A program made the translations under genes and the position numbers. Shown piece by piece: positions 8,007 through 16,785 of a stretch of DNA of 64,000 nt. Source of the stretch: Comamonas sp. JUb58. GTDB taxonomy: Bacteria > Pseudomonadota > Gammaproteobacteria > Burkholderiales > Burkholderiaceae_C. The first letter of the stretch is position 1. Every line of letters starts with the position of its first letter. The notes below the pieces were generated by a model. That model ran no database searches. It was not told the DNA's origin and saw only the letters and a list, made by a program, of their open reading frames with translations. The DNA is taken from positions 218,189-282,188 of the forward strand of contig NZ_SOAL01000004.1 of NCBI RefSeq assembly GCF_004364775.1. The letters run 5' to 3'.

Positions 8007-9056
8007 ATGGGCACCCCCGACCACCTGCCCGGCGCGCTGCCGCTGGGCGCACAAGCTATGCCAGCTGCCATGCCATCCACCATCCCCCCAGCCGTGGCCC
8101 AAGCCGCCGTGCGCTGGCTGCTGGATCTGGAGCCTGGCGACAGCGTCATCGCCCGCCGCAAGCGCCAGCAATGGCAAAGCTGGTTGGATGCCGACCCGCT
8201 GCATGCCCAGGCCTGGCAGCGCATCGCCCAGGTCGATGGCCAGTTGCGCGGCGTGCCCACGGCGGTGGCAGTGCAGACTTTGGCATCGCCCGCCTTGTCG
8301 CGCCGCCATGCGGTGCGCCTGGCCGTGATGATCGGCGCCGGTGCCGGCGGCTTGCTGGCTCTGGGCCAAAGCCCGCTGGGCCAGCAGGCCTGGCTCAGCG
8401 CCAGCGCTGATCTGTCGACCGACACTGGCGAACAGCAGCGCACGGTGCTGGCCGATGGCACGCGTCTGCTGCTCAACACCGCTACCGCCGTGGACCTGCG
8501 CTACAGCAGCAGCGAGCGCCTGATCGTGCTGCGCGCTGGTGAGATCCAGATTGAAAGCGCTGCCGACCCCAGCCCTGATCCCGCCACTGGCCAGGCCCGC
8601 CCTTTGCGCGTGCGCAGCAGCCAAGGCTGGGCGCGGGCCATTGGCACCCGCTTTACCGTGCGCCAATATGCGGACGACACCCTGGTGCAGGTGCAAGAAG
8701 GCCAGGTAGAACTGCAGCTGCGCAACGACATGAGCCAGACCCTGCGCCTGGCGGCCGGCGAGCAAGGCCGCATTGCCGCACAGCAACTGCTGCGCGAGGC
8801 CGCCGCCCCCGCGGCCGACCTGGCCTGGACCCAGGGCATGTTGGTGGCCGACGATATGCGCCTGGGCGACTTTATTGCCGAACTGGCCCGCTACCGCCCG
8901 GGCCGCCTGCACTGCACGCCCGAGGCCGCAGCGCTGCGCGTATCGGGCAGCTACCCCTTGGCGGATACCGACAAGGTGTTAGCAGCGCTCAGCCGTGCCT
9001 TGCCCGTGCGCATCAGCAGCCGCACGCGCTGGTGGGTGACGGTCGAGAAAAGTTAG
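8007..9056 (+). CDS. FecR-type sigma regulator
   Basis: A 349-residue membrane regulator. It has an N-terminal DUF4880 domain (RWLLDLEPGDSVIARRKRQQ, DADPLHAQAWQRI), a weak membrane segment (LAVMIGAGAGGLLALG), the FecR domain (TVLADGTRLLLNTATAVDLR, RAIGTRFTVRQY) and a C-terminal signalling part (YPLADTDKVLAALSRALPV). The ATG lies one base after the sigma-factor stop codon, so the genes are tightly coupled. It transmits receptor occupancy to the sigma factor at 7478. Confidence 0.9.
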   Translation: MGTPDHLPGALPLGAQAMPAAMPSTIPPAVAQAAVRWLLDLEPGDSVIARRKRQQWQSWLDADPLHAQAWQRIAQVDGQLRGVPTAVAVQTLASPALSRRHAVRLAVMIGAGAGGLLALGQSPLGQQAWLSASADLSTDTGEQQRTVLADGTRLLLNTATAVDLRYSSSERLIVLRAGEIQIESAADPSPDPATGQARPLRVRSSQGWARAIGTRFTVRQYADDTLVQVQEGQVELQLRNDMSQTLRLAAGEQGRIAAQQLLREAAAPAADLAWTQGMLVADDMRLGDFIAELARYRPGRLHCTPEAAALRVSGSYPLADTDKVLAALSRALPVRISSRTRWWVTVEKS

Positions 9057-9191
9057 CTCTCTTACCCAGCCATCGCGCATTCCAAAAAAAAGGTGGCCAA
9101 TTGGCCCAACCCGCGTGTCAAGTCCTGCAGAAGTGCCGCAAAACCCTTTGCGGCGCGCTGCAACCAGCTTGTACCAACCGGGACTCTCCGC

Positions 9192-11675
9192 ATGCTCCGC
9201 CCTCGTTTCTCCGCCCCCGCCACGCCCCGTGGCACCGCGCTCTCCGCCCATCTGCTCTGCCTTGGCCTGGCCACCTGCGCCAGCCTGGCGGCATTGCCGC
9301 ACAGCGCGCAGGCCCAGCCATCTGTTAGCGCATCCTCCAGCGCTCCAGCCGCCCGCAGCTACTCCATCCCTGCCGGCCCACTGGCCGCAGCGCTCAACCG
9401 CCTGGGGCAAGAATCGGGCACCCTGATCTCCTTCGCGCCCGATACCGTTGCCGGCCTGCAAAGCCCCGGCGTGCAAGGCGCCGCCGATGTGGGCCAGGCG
9501 CTCAGCAGCCTGCTGGCCGGCTTGCCGCTGCAGGCCCAGCGCGATGCCAGTGGCAGCTATGTGGTGCGCCGCGTGGCACAGGCCACCGCACTGGCTGCAG
9601 CGGCCGCAAGCGCGGCAGACGGCGCGCCCAGCATCACGCTGCCCGAGCTGCGCGTCACCGCCCAGGCCGAGCGCAGCGCTACCACCGAAGGCACCGGCAA
9701 CTACACCATCCGCAGCACCGCCGCGGCTACCGGCCTGCAGCTGTCGCCGCGCGAAACGCCACAATCCGTCAGCGTGCTCACGCGCCAGCAGATTGAGGAC
9801 CAGGGCATCACCAGCCTGGGCGAGGCCGCGCGCCACATCACCGGCATCTCGGCCATCAGCTCCGACAGCGACCGCACCGATCTAGATGCGCGCGGCTTCT
9901 ACATCGACAACTACCAGCACGACGGCGTGCCCACCTTTGTCGCCAATGACTTTTTTGGCGCCTCGATGCTCGACCCCATCCTGTACGACCGCATCGAGGT
10001 GGTGCGCGGCGCCACGGGCTTGATGACCGGTGCCGGCAACCCCGGCGCCTCGGTCAACCTGGTGCGCAAGCGTGCCAGCAGCAAAACCTTCACCGGCTCG
10101 GCCACGGTCAGCCTGGGCTCCTGGAACGAGCGCCGCGCCACCCTGGACCTGAGCACCCCCTTGACCGACGACGGCCGCATCCGCGCCCGCGTGGCTGCAA
10201 TGGCCGACGAGCGCGACTCGCACCTGGACCGCTACCACACCCGCAACCGTGCGCTGTTGGCCACGGTCGAAGCCGATCTGACCCCCGACACCACCGCCTG
10301 GTTCGGGCTGGAGCACCAGGCCAAGCGCCCCACCGGCGTGACCTGGGGCGGCCTACCCATGGTCTACCAGGATGGCAGCGCCGCGCACTGGCCGCGTTCC
10401 TTCAGCATTGGCGCCGATTGGACCGAGTGGAACACCACCAGCAACACCACCTATGCCGGGTTGGAGCACCGCTTTGACAATGGCTGGTCCATCAAGGCCA
10501 ATGCCAGCCGGCTGGATGCGGACTACACCTCCAAGCTCTTCTACCTGCTGAACGAGCCCGACAAGAACACCGGTCTGGGCCTGGGCCCCTACCCCAACTA
10601 CTCGCGCCAAAGCTTTGCGCAAAACAGCGGCAGCCTGCAGGCCACCGGGCCGTTTGATTTGCTGGGCCGCAAGCATGAGGCGGTTGTGGGCCTGACCGGC
10701 AGCCAGTCCAACTACACCTATGGCAACCATGCCTACACCGCCACCCCGGTGGGCAATATCTTTGAATGGGATGGCTCCTACCCCGAGCCCGTTTGGGGCG
10801 TCTTCCGCCCGCTGGGCGATGACCGCACGCGCCAGACCGCCGTCTACGGCGCGCTGCGCCTGTCGCTGGCCGATGACCTCAAGCTCATCATCGGCGGGCG
10901 CGAAACCCGCTGGCAAAGCCAGAGCCTGACGGAGACGCGCAAGCACAATGTCTTCACGCCCTACGCCGGTCTGCTATACGACCTCAACGCCACCTACACC
11001 GTCTACGCCAGCTATACCGATATCTTCCAGCCGCAGAACTACCAGGACACGCAAGGCCGCTACCTGGACCCAGTCACTGGCAAGTCGTACGAGGCCGGCA
11101 TCAAGGCCGCCTACCTCGATGGCAAGGTCAACGCCTCGCTGGCCGTGTTCCGCATCGCCCAGGACAATGTCGCCGTGCAAGATGGCGACAACATGATTGG
11201 CGGCACCGGCAACCCGGCGTACCGGGGCGAGAAAGGCGTGACCAGCAAGGGCTTTGAGGCCGAGGTCTCCGGCGAGCTGGCCCGGGGCTGGCAGCTGATT
11301 GCCGGCTTTGCCCGCGCCGATGCCCGCGCTGCCGACGGCTCGCGTCTGCAATCGCAGCGCCCCAACAACATGGCCCACCTCTACACCACCTACCGCCTGC
11401 CGGGCAACTGGAGCGCGCTCAAGGTCGGCGGCGGCCTTACCTGGCGCGGCGGCACCTATGCCACCGCCACCACGTCCACCGATGTGGAAGCGCGCCGCGA
11501 CCAGGGCTCCATCTCCCTCGCCAGCCTGATGGCCAACTACGACATCTCGCGCCAACTGTCCGTGCAGCTCAATGTCAACAACCTGTTTGACAAGACCTAC
11601 TTCGACTTTGCCGGCAGCCAGATCTACTACGGCGCGCCACGCAAGTTCACGTTGACGGCGAAGTACGAATTTTAA
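9192..11675 (+). CDS. TonB-dependent siderophore receptor with signalling (STN) domain
   Basis: An 827-residue outer-membrane receptor. It has a signal peptide ending near PHSAQA, an STN (secretin/TonB N-terminal) domain (SIPAGPLAAALNRLGQESGT), a TonB box region, and a plug with ETPQSVSVLTRQQIEDQG and RIEVVRGATGLMTGAGNPGA. A 22-strand barrel follows, ending NLFDKTYF...FTLTAKYEF with terminal Phe. The STN domain marks it as a transducer for the FecR at 8007. A start at 9192 is chosen so that the signal peptide is N-terminal. The ligand is probably a hydroxamate or catecholate ferric siderophore and cannot be fixed from sequence. Confidence 0.93.
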   Translation: MLRPRFSAPATPRGTALSAHLLCLGLATCASLAALPHSAQAQPSVSASSSAPAARSYSIPAGPLAAALNRLGQESGTLISFAPDTVAGLQSPGVQGAADVGQALSSLLAGLPLQAQRDASGSYVVRRVAQATALAAAAASAADGAPSITLPELRVTAQAERSATTEGTGNYTIRSTAAATGLQLSPRETPQSVSVLTRQQIEDQGITSLGEAARHITGISAISSDSDRTDLDARGFYIDNYQHDGVPTFVANDFFGASMLDPILYDRIEVVRGATGLMTGAGNPGASVNLVRKRASSKTFTGSATVSLGSWNERRATLDLSTPLTDDGRIRARVAAMADERDSHLDRYHTRNRALLATVEADLTPDTTAWFGLEHQAKRPTGVTWGGLPMVYQDGSAAHWPRSFSIGADWTEWNTTSNTTYAGLEHRFDNGWSIKANASRLDADYTSKLFYLLNEPDKNTGLGLGPYPNYSRQSFAQNSGSLQATGPFDLLGRKHEAVVGLTGSQSNYTYGNHAYTATPVGNIFEWDGSYPEPVWGVFRPLGDDRTRQTAVYGALRLSLADDLKLIIGGRETRWQSQSLTETRKHNVFTPYAGLLYDLNATYTVYASYTDIFQPQNYQDTQGRYLDPVTGKSYEAGIKAAYLDGKVNASLAVFRIAQDNVAVQDGDNMIGGTGNPAYRGEKGVTSKGFEAEVSGELARGWQLIAGFARADARAADGSRLQSQRPNNMAHLYTTYRLPGNWSALKVGGGLTWRGGTYATATTSTDVEARRDQGSISLASLMANYDISRQLSVQLNVNNLFDKTYFDFAGSQIYYGAPRKFTLTAKYEF

Positions 11676-11689
11676 AGCCGAGCGCCCAC

Positions 11690-11718
11690 AAAAAAGCCCG
11701 CTGGATAAGCAGCAGGCT
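11690..11718 (-). terminator. Rho-independent terminator of the leftward PRC-barrel gene
   Basis: On the minus strand AGCC-x-GCTG and CAGC-x-GGCT arms with a six-base loop are followed by six T. It lies between the convergent receptor gene and the PRC-barrel gene. Confidence 0.6.
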
Positions 11719-11780
11719 CGTCACATGGGGAAGTTCTGCATTCACAGTCCACCCATTCAAGGGGCTAAGACAGCCCCTGA

Positions 11781-11836
11781 GACTGGGCGTCCCCGACTGG
11801 GCGTCCCCGACTGGGCGTCCCCGACTGGGCGTCCCC
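11781..11836. repeat. Four perfect 14-base tandem repeats
   Basis: GACTGGGCGTCCCC is present four times in a row without mismatch, in the convergent gap between the receptor and the PRC-barrel gene. A small hairpin (GGGGCT/AGCCCC) precedes it at 11761-11777. It is non-coding. Confidence 0.9.
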
Positions 11837-11919
11837 GATAAGGCGCCGGGCCGCAGGCAGTACTGAAAGTACGACAAGGCCCGGTAACACCGTATCAGGG
11901 GTTGTGAGCCCCGCCCGGA

Positions 11920-12276
11920 TCAGATCCAGGGGACGCCGTAGTATTCATTGACCTTTCGGCCATACGCATCGTCATATTCCTGCGTGGTTTCACGCGCATA
12001 ACGCGGCGCACCTTCCAGCTGTTCCTTGGTCAGCGACACCACATAGCCGCCCAAACCGGTGTCGTACTTCAGCGTTTCCCAGGGCAGCGGGTATACATCG
12101 GTACCCATGCCCAGAAAGCCACCAAACTCCATCACGGCGTAACGGACCTTGCCGGTCAGCTTGTCCAGCAGCAGGCTTTCCACCGAACCCAGTTTGTCGC
12201 CATTGGGGTTGTAGACCTTGGTGCCTTGCACCTTGTCTGAAGAGATCACGCTCGATGCAGTATTAATCGTGTTCAT
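11920..12276 (-). CDS. PRC-barrel domain protein
   Basis: A 118-residue soluble protein with a PRC-barrel fold: KVYNPNGDKLGSVESLLLDK, then YAVMEFGGFLGMGTDVYPLP and WETLKYDTGLGGYVV. The C-terminus is ARETTQEYDDAYGRKVNEYY. The start at 12276 has AGGAGA seven bases upstream. Stand-alone PRC-barrel proteins of this length are common in betaproteobacteria and often stress-induced; the exact role is unknown. Confidence 0.88.
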   Translation of the reverse strand: MNTINTASSVISSDKVQGTKVYNPNGDKLGSVESLLLDKLTGKVRYAVMEFGGFLGMGTDVYPLPWETLKYDTGLGGYVVSLTKEQLEGAPRYARETTQEYDDAYGRKVNEYYGVPWI

Positions 12277-12318
12277 AGGTTTCTCCTGTGTTGGAAAGCG
12301 GGATTGCAAAGAGGCCAA

Positions 12319-12764
12319 GTGGTCATCGCGTTTGCGCCATGTCTCGGCCTTGGATTCAATGCTAAAGACCAGCGCCAGCGGCCCGGGTAGTCATCGCCGT
12401 CCGATGACCGTAGGACGGGCCGCACCGGTTTTGCAGGACGAGAAAATGCCCTTACGGCGCCCGCCACTACCGCAGGCCCATTGCTTGCACCGCGCTCCCT
12501 GGCGCAGACACCGTTCAGAACACAAGGCGTCCTTTGCAGGTGCCGCTACGTTACTTCAGCGCAAAGGCGGCACAAGGAATCGTGCGAACGCCGCAGCGGC
12601 CCACTGCGCCAGGGTTGGCGGAAAGTGCTTGAGAACGCATCGGTCCAACGACCTGTCTGCGCCAGACTGGCGCCAGCGAATGCTGATGCAATCGCCAGGC
12701 AAATCTCGCGCACGGCTGCACAAACGCGGTAACCACAGACGCCTGCTGCGCAGCATGGCGCTAC
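12319..12764. other. Intergenic stretch without a supported gene
   Basis: About 450 bases. Several frames are open but none has a ribosome binding site or a recognisable domain. It may be eroded coding sequence. Confidence 0.5.
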
Positions 12765-12925
12765 GGATGCTCTGCAAAACCCTCGCCTAATGGGATGGAC
12801 GCGGATCGGGATGAGGCGCAAGGCGTCTTTTGCAGTCAATAGCCGTAGCTATTGACAAGGAAGACAACGCAGCGGATCGCCCGAGGCCGCGTTCAGACCG
12901 AGGCAGGGAGTTTTGCAGAGCATCC
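12765..12925. repeat. MITE-like element, long form
   Basis: A 161-base segment bounded by inverted ends: GGATGCTCTGCAAAACCCT on the left and the complement of GGATGCTCTGCAAAACTCCC on the right. Inside is a perfect 9-base-arm hairpin at 12835-12856 (GTCAATAGC/GCTATTGAC). A shorter relative in the opposite orientation lies at 25678-25773. It abuts the truncated surface-protein gene that starts at 12926. No coding capacity, so it is either a non-autonomous transposable element or a large repeat of REP type. Confidence 0.7.
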
Positions 12926-13227
12926 CTAACGCCAGCGCATTTACTGGCGTTACCAACGATGACAACACGCAAAACGGCTATACCTTTGCAGGTGGTTTTG
13001 GCATAGCGGGCGATGGCCACGCCGAGTCAACCGACAACGGAGCAACGTGGCATATGCAAGAGGGGACCCCTGCCTTTCGCATGACCGTCGTGCCTTTTGA
13101 GGACGTCGTAGTACCGCCCGAAGCACTCACGCCTACTCCTGGGCCAAGCCTGGGTGCTGTAGGCCTTGTCTCTCTGGTCAGTGTGATCGGCATTTTGGGC
13201 CTGCGCCGCACGCGCAAATCAGCATAA
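12926..13227 (+). pseudogene. 5'-truncated copy of a choice-of-anchor R surface protein
   Basis: This segment is closely similar to 15441-15741, the last 100 codons of the intact gene at 14998. Shared residues include NASAF-GVTNDDNTQNGYTF, HAESTDNGATWH, AFRMTVVPFEDVVVPP and the C-terminal anchor GLVSLVS...GLRR-RKSA. The similarity begins exactly where the MITE-like element ends, so the promoter, signal peptide and first 150 codons are missing. The remaining frame is open, which suggests a recent event. Confidence 0.85.
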
Positions 13228-13412
13228 GCAACCACGGCAACGCCCCTTGCCTTGGTTGGAGCAGGGGCTAATGCGATTCCATTGGGCTTGCGTTGTGCAA
13301 AAGCCTTAAGTGAACTGACCGCCGTTTCCGCAGCAAAAGCGTTTGATGGGTTGGTGACAGTGCTGATCGATGTACTTCCCATCTGGAGCGCACCGCAAGT
13401 CATCAACGCTTG

Positions 13413-13450
13413 AATCCACAAGGGCAGCCAATTGGCCGCCCTTGTGGATT
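13413..13450. terminator. Long perfect hairpin, probable bidirectional terminator
   Basis: AATCCACAAGGGC pairs perfectly with GCCCTTGTGGATT, with an inner GCC/GGC pair. It sits between a rightward pseudogene and a leftward small gene, without a T run on either side, so termination is likely but not typical. Confidence 0.55.
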
Positions 13451-13468
13451 TCAGAACGACGAAGCGCT

Positions 13469-13606
13469 TTAAAACGGTACAAAGACCGCTATCAGCAAAA
13501 ACACCAGCACCACCGCGCCAATGATGGCAAAACGCTTGTTGGCGAATCGCCCAGCGCGGGTGTGGGAATTGGTGGGCTTGGTAGGTTTGAGGTCTGGTGG
13601 GTTCAT
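13469..13606 (-). CDS. Small single-pass membrane protein (45 residues)
   Basis: The minus strand encodes MNPPDLKPTKPTNSHTRAGR, a basic stretch FANKRFA, and then one hydrophobic helix IIGAVVLVFLLIAVFVPF at the extreme C-terminus. The layout (polar basic N-terminus inside, short C-tail helix) is typical of small bacterial membrane proteins. It is followed by the hairpin at 13413-13450. A weak CAGG lies upstream of the ATG. Function unknown. Confidence 0.6.
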   Translation of the reverse strand: MNPPDLKPTKPTNSHTRAGRFANKRFAIIGAVVLVFLLIAVFVPF

Positions 13607-13730
13607 ACCTGAGAATCTAGCTATCCGCTTGGCGCGCGCGCGTCAGACAAAGTACAGACTGCATGACAGCCCGCAACAGCGGGCTTGTCTGCCAGAGCCG
13701 CAGCATCGGCTGCCTAAAGAGGAATACAGA

Positions 13731-14156
13731 ATGCGTGGTTGGATGATGGTGGCAGCACTGCTGGTAGGCTTGGCACAAGGGAGCGGGGCTTCTGAGGCAG
13801 CCGCCGTAGATGCACTGCCCCAACGCAGCGAACGCACTGGCGCATCGCACCAGGATGCCGACCAGCCCTTGGAACGCGAACGGGAACGGTCGCAAGATCA
13901 GGGCCAGGAAGAGAGACAAGAACAGAACCGCAGCGCCCCCCCCCGACGCATACTGGCGGACCCCGCCACCAGTTCGAGCAGCACGTCCGCCCCCGCGCAG
14001 CCGGTCTTTATCATCAGCTGCAATGCCAGCGGTTGCAATGACAACCAGGGCAACTTCCTCACCCGCTCCGGGCCCCAGCGCCTGGTGGGGCCCAAGGGCA
14101 TCAGTTGCCAGCTGATGGGCGGCAACTGGCAGTGCAGCCCCGGCTCACTCCCCTGA
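13731..14156 (+). CDS. Secreted cysteine-containing protein with a C9 tract
   Basis: A 141-residue protein with signal peptide MRGWMMVAALLVGLAQGSGA. A highly charged, probably disordered middle follows (many Arg/Glu/Gln). The compact C-terminal domain has three cysteines (FIISCNASGCNDNQGNF, ISCQLMGGNWQC). AGAGGA lies upstream. A run of nine C at 13936-13944 lies between the middle and the Cys domain; gain or loss of one C would remove that domain. No named family recognised. It is probably periplasmic or exported. Confidence 0.7.
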   Translation: MRGWMMVAALLVGLAQGSGASEAAAVDALPQRSERTGASHQDADQPLERERERSQDQGQEERQEQNRSAPPRRILADPATSSSSTSAPAQPVFIISCNASGCNDNQGNFLTRSGPQRLVGPKGISCQLMGGNWQCSPGSLP

Positions 14157-14997
14157 TTCGCAACGCCAGACAAAAGGGCTGGGGCGAGCAGCTAGAGGGT
14201 CCACTGCAATGCCTGACCAATCTTCCTTCGCTCGGAACAGTGCTTGGCTCAGGTTGCGCTGTGCACCGCGACCAAGGCGGCATTGAAAGCGGTTCTTTGC
14301 CGCAAGTCTAGATGCTTGTCCGCCAGTATGGCTTTGGCCATCGCCAACTTCTGCAATCCGTAGAAGGATGCCTCCAAGAGGCCATGTGCAGGGGTTGCGA
14401 ATACACAAGGTGCTGCTCCCGCCTCGCATGGTGCAGATACCCTGATCCAACCTTGGAATGTTGGCAAAACCGAGAGGGCTGGCAGCACGTCATCGACCAC
14501 GCGATCTTGGGGGCTAATTTGCAAAGAGGTACTACGGCAGCAGCAGGTACAAATAGAGCATCGAGTCGACTACAAACGTCAGATTTCCGATAGCAATGTG
14601 CGGTCGATAACAGTCGATGAGCACTGCCAGATCACGTCCTGTTAAAGAGGTCATTTGGCCATCTTCTCAATCCCAAATCCAGCAGCCACGCCCGAATTGC
14701 CTCATCTGTCGCTTATCGCGTGCGATGGGGCTGGGTGTCAGTGGTGCAGGATTTCTGTCAAGCGTCCTCTGCCACTACTTGCCAACAAAGCGCCAAACAT
14801 TTAATTGATATTCAATAAACCTATCAACCTATGAAATTTCATTTTCACAACGAATATTTAAAAAATTACATTGATCCTTGATTAACTAGTATTGTTTAGC
14901 GAAGCCCCGCTATCTCAGGCTTACAGACGAAATGTTAAGCGCTTTGCAGAAATGCAGTACCAGCGAAAATTTTCATTCAGTTACAGTAGAAAATAGC
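14157..14997. other. Long low-density stretch with possible gene debris
   Basis: Leftward frame 14249-14524 is open for 91 codons (part reads ASFYGLQKLAMAKAILADKH) and may be the tail of a lost gene, but no start or domain is convincing. From about 14800 the sequence is strongly AT-rich and probably holds the promoter of the gene at 14998. Confidence 0.4.
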
Positions 14998-15741
14998 ATG
15001 CCAACTTTGATACGCGCCGTCTTTCGCAACTACGCCGCCGTTGGGCTGTTGATCTGCACCTCCGCCTGGGCGCCTTTGTCATCGGCACAAATTCCACCGC
15101 CACCATTCGTAGCGGTGAACAGCTTGCCCATCGATGAAGCGACCTCCTATCAGTTCGAAAGCCCCAACCAGCGCGGGCCAACGTTTCAGACAGGCACCAT
15201 CCCCACGCGCATTCAAGAGATTGCTTTTGGCTTTGACTTGGGAGACTCGGTGACAGCAACACTGAGCCTGTACCAACTCGATAACACAACCAACCTGCCT
15301 ACAGGATCTGCTCTGGCCTCCACGCCCATCAGCATGGTGGGCACCAGCGCAGCGACTGATGTCATAACCTACAACGCGACACAGTTGGGAGCCATTGCCA
15401 CGACGACGTTGCAGTCGGGTCAGAAATACGCGCTGATTTTGTCTAACGCCAGCGCGTTTGCTGGAGTTACCAATGATGACAACACGCAAAACGGCTATAC
15501 CTTTGCAGGTGGCTTTAGCGTAGCGGGCGATGGTCACGCCGAGTCAACCGACAATGGAGCAACCTGGCATACGCAAGGAGGAACCCCTGCCTTTCGCATG
15601 ACCGTCGTGCCTTTTGAGGACGTCGTGGTACCCCCTATCACTGCTCCCACTCCCGTGCCAGGCTTGGGTGCAACAGGCTTGGTTTCCCTCGTCTCCATCA
15701 TGGGCTTCATGGGCCTGCGCCGCGCGCGCAAATCCGCTTGA
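14998..15741 (+). CDS. Choice-of-anchor R surface protein with PEP-CTERM-like anchor
   Basis: A 247-residue exported protein. A signal peptide (GLLICTSAWAPLSSAQ) is followed by a beta-sandwich that matches the choice-of-anchor R pattern (FQTGTIPTRIQEIAFGFDLG, ATLSLYQLDNTTNLPTGSAL, GQKYALILSNASAFAGVTND). The C-terminus is tripartite: a short motif (PVPGLGATG), a hydrophobic helix and an arginine cluster (GLRRARKSA), as in PEP-CTERM/IPTL-type sorting signals. The start at 14998 places the signal peptide at the N-terminus but has a weak ribosome binding site. A truncated duplicate lies at 12926. It is probably attached to the cell surface or an exopolymer. Confidence 0.8.
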   Translation: MPTLIRAVFRNYAAVGLLICTSAWAPLSSAQIPPPPFVAVNSLPIDEATSYQFESPNQRGPTFQTGTIPTRIQEIAFGFDLGDSVTATLSLYQLDNTTNLPTGSALASTPISMVGTSAATDVITYNATQLGAIATTTLQSGQKYALILSNASAFAGVTNDDNTQNGYTFAGGFSVAGDGHAESTDNGATWHTQGGTPAFRMTVVPFEDVVVPPITAPTPVPGLGATGLVSLVSIMGFMGLRRARKSA

Positions 15742-15756
15742 GCACCGCGAACACCC

Positions 15757-16425
15757 TCCATCCACGAAGCGTCCATAAATGACCGCAGCTGCCAACTTCA
15801 GCAGCGCTTCGTGGATGTCTGGCCGTCTTTCAAACCGGATTCGTAGTTTGCCAAAGTCTGCAAACTATCCGGGCTTTCTCTCCACCACCCAGCAGTGCAT
15901 GCCCAATCGCTCGCTGCTTTCAACCCCACGTCTGCCGATCCGACTGGCAATGCTCCTGTGCCTCAGTTGATGGCGGCAACGTTTGTAGTCATAGCCCTTG
16001 TCGGCATGCAGCTTTGCAGGTCTTTTCGGAGGTTTCCTGACAAACCTGCAACCGCAGAGATCGAGTCCACACACTTTTTAAACATCTTGGAGTCAAGCCG
16101 ATTGACCCCGCTGACCAAGATAACCAGCGGGATGCCTCTGGCATCTACGACGATGTGCCGTTTGGAACCAAGTTGCCCACTGCCCGCGGGGTTGGGACCC
16201 GTTTCCTGGCCCCCTGGGGCTTGGCATCGAGAAGCCATCAATACTGGCCCGGCTCCAATCAATCTGGTCATGCGCACGCAAGCGAATGGGCATGGATTGG
16301 TGCAACTGCTCCCAGACACCAGCGACGCTCCAATCGCGCAGGCACCGCCAGCAAATCATGCTGCTGCCGTACCCGAGGGATTGAGGAACGTCTTCCATGG
16401 AATACCGTGTGCAGCACAAACAGAA
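15757..16425 (-). pseudogene. Decayed IS5-family transposase (IS1031/ISL2-like)
   Basis: Reading leftwards, pieces in different frames give GYGSSMICWRCLRDWSVAGV, RAHDQIDWSRASIDG, GSKRHIVVDARGIPL, HADKGYDYKRCRHQLR and FERRPDIHEALLKLAAAVIY. Together these are the DDE catalytic core and C-terminus of an IS5-family transposase. At least two frameshifts (near 16230 and 16020) inactivate it. It ends within about 20 bases of the stop codon of the surface-protein gene at 14998. Confidence 0.82.
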
Positions 16426-16429
16426 TGCC

Positions 16430-16785
16430 GTTGAGGGCAACTGATGCGTGTCCAAAAGGCGGCGGAAGCGCAAGATGGTGCTCTCGTCGGGCATGGAACT
16501 GATGTCTGGATCAAGCCTGGCAAAGCTGGCAAACACCGGTGTGTCGTATAGCGCCGCTTCCACTACAGGGTCTGAGAGGTTGAATCACTGCAGCAGCAGG
16601 TGGATGCGCAGCATGGATTCGACTGCAAAAGCAGGCCTGCCAGTGTCTTTGGGCGGGCTGTGCGACTCGATGAGCGTTACCAGCTCATGCCAGGGAGCGA
16701 CTAAATCCATCTCTTTCAAGAACTCAAGCTTGCACGTGCGTTTGGACTTCTTCATAAATCCGGTGGTCAGGCTCATTTGCTTCAT
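16430..16785 (-). pseudogene. N-terminal half of an IS5-group transposase, fused to the debris above
   Basis: Leftward reading gives MKQMSLTTGFMKKSKRT, then PWHELVTLIESHSPP and AVESMLRIHLLLQ, a TGA where a Trp codon is expected, then FNLSDPVVEAALYDTP and STILRFRRLLDTHQL. This is the N-terminal domain of IS5-group transposases. Immediately after DTHQL the frame runs into sequence of the other transposase. The element is therefore a chimera of two IS types joined by deletion or nested insertion. Confidence 0.8.

Noticed and set aside
15759..15817. Inverted repeat CATCCACGAAGCG/CGCTTCGTGGATG as a terminator
   Set aside because: Both arms lie within the decayed transposase coding sequence (RRPDIHEALL and GRFVDG), so the symmetry is probably incidental, and there is no T run.
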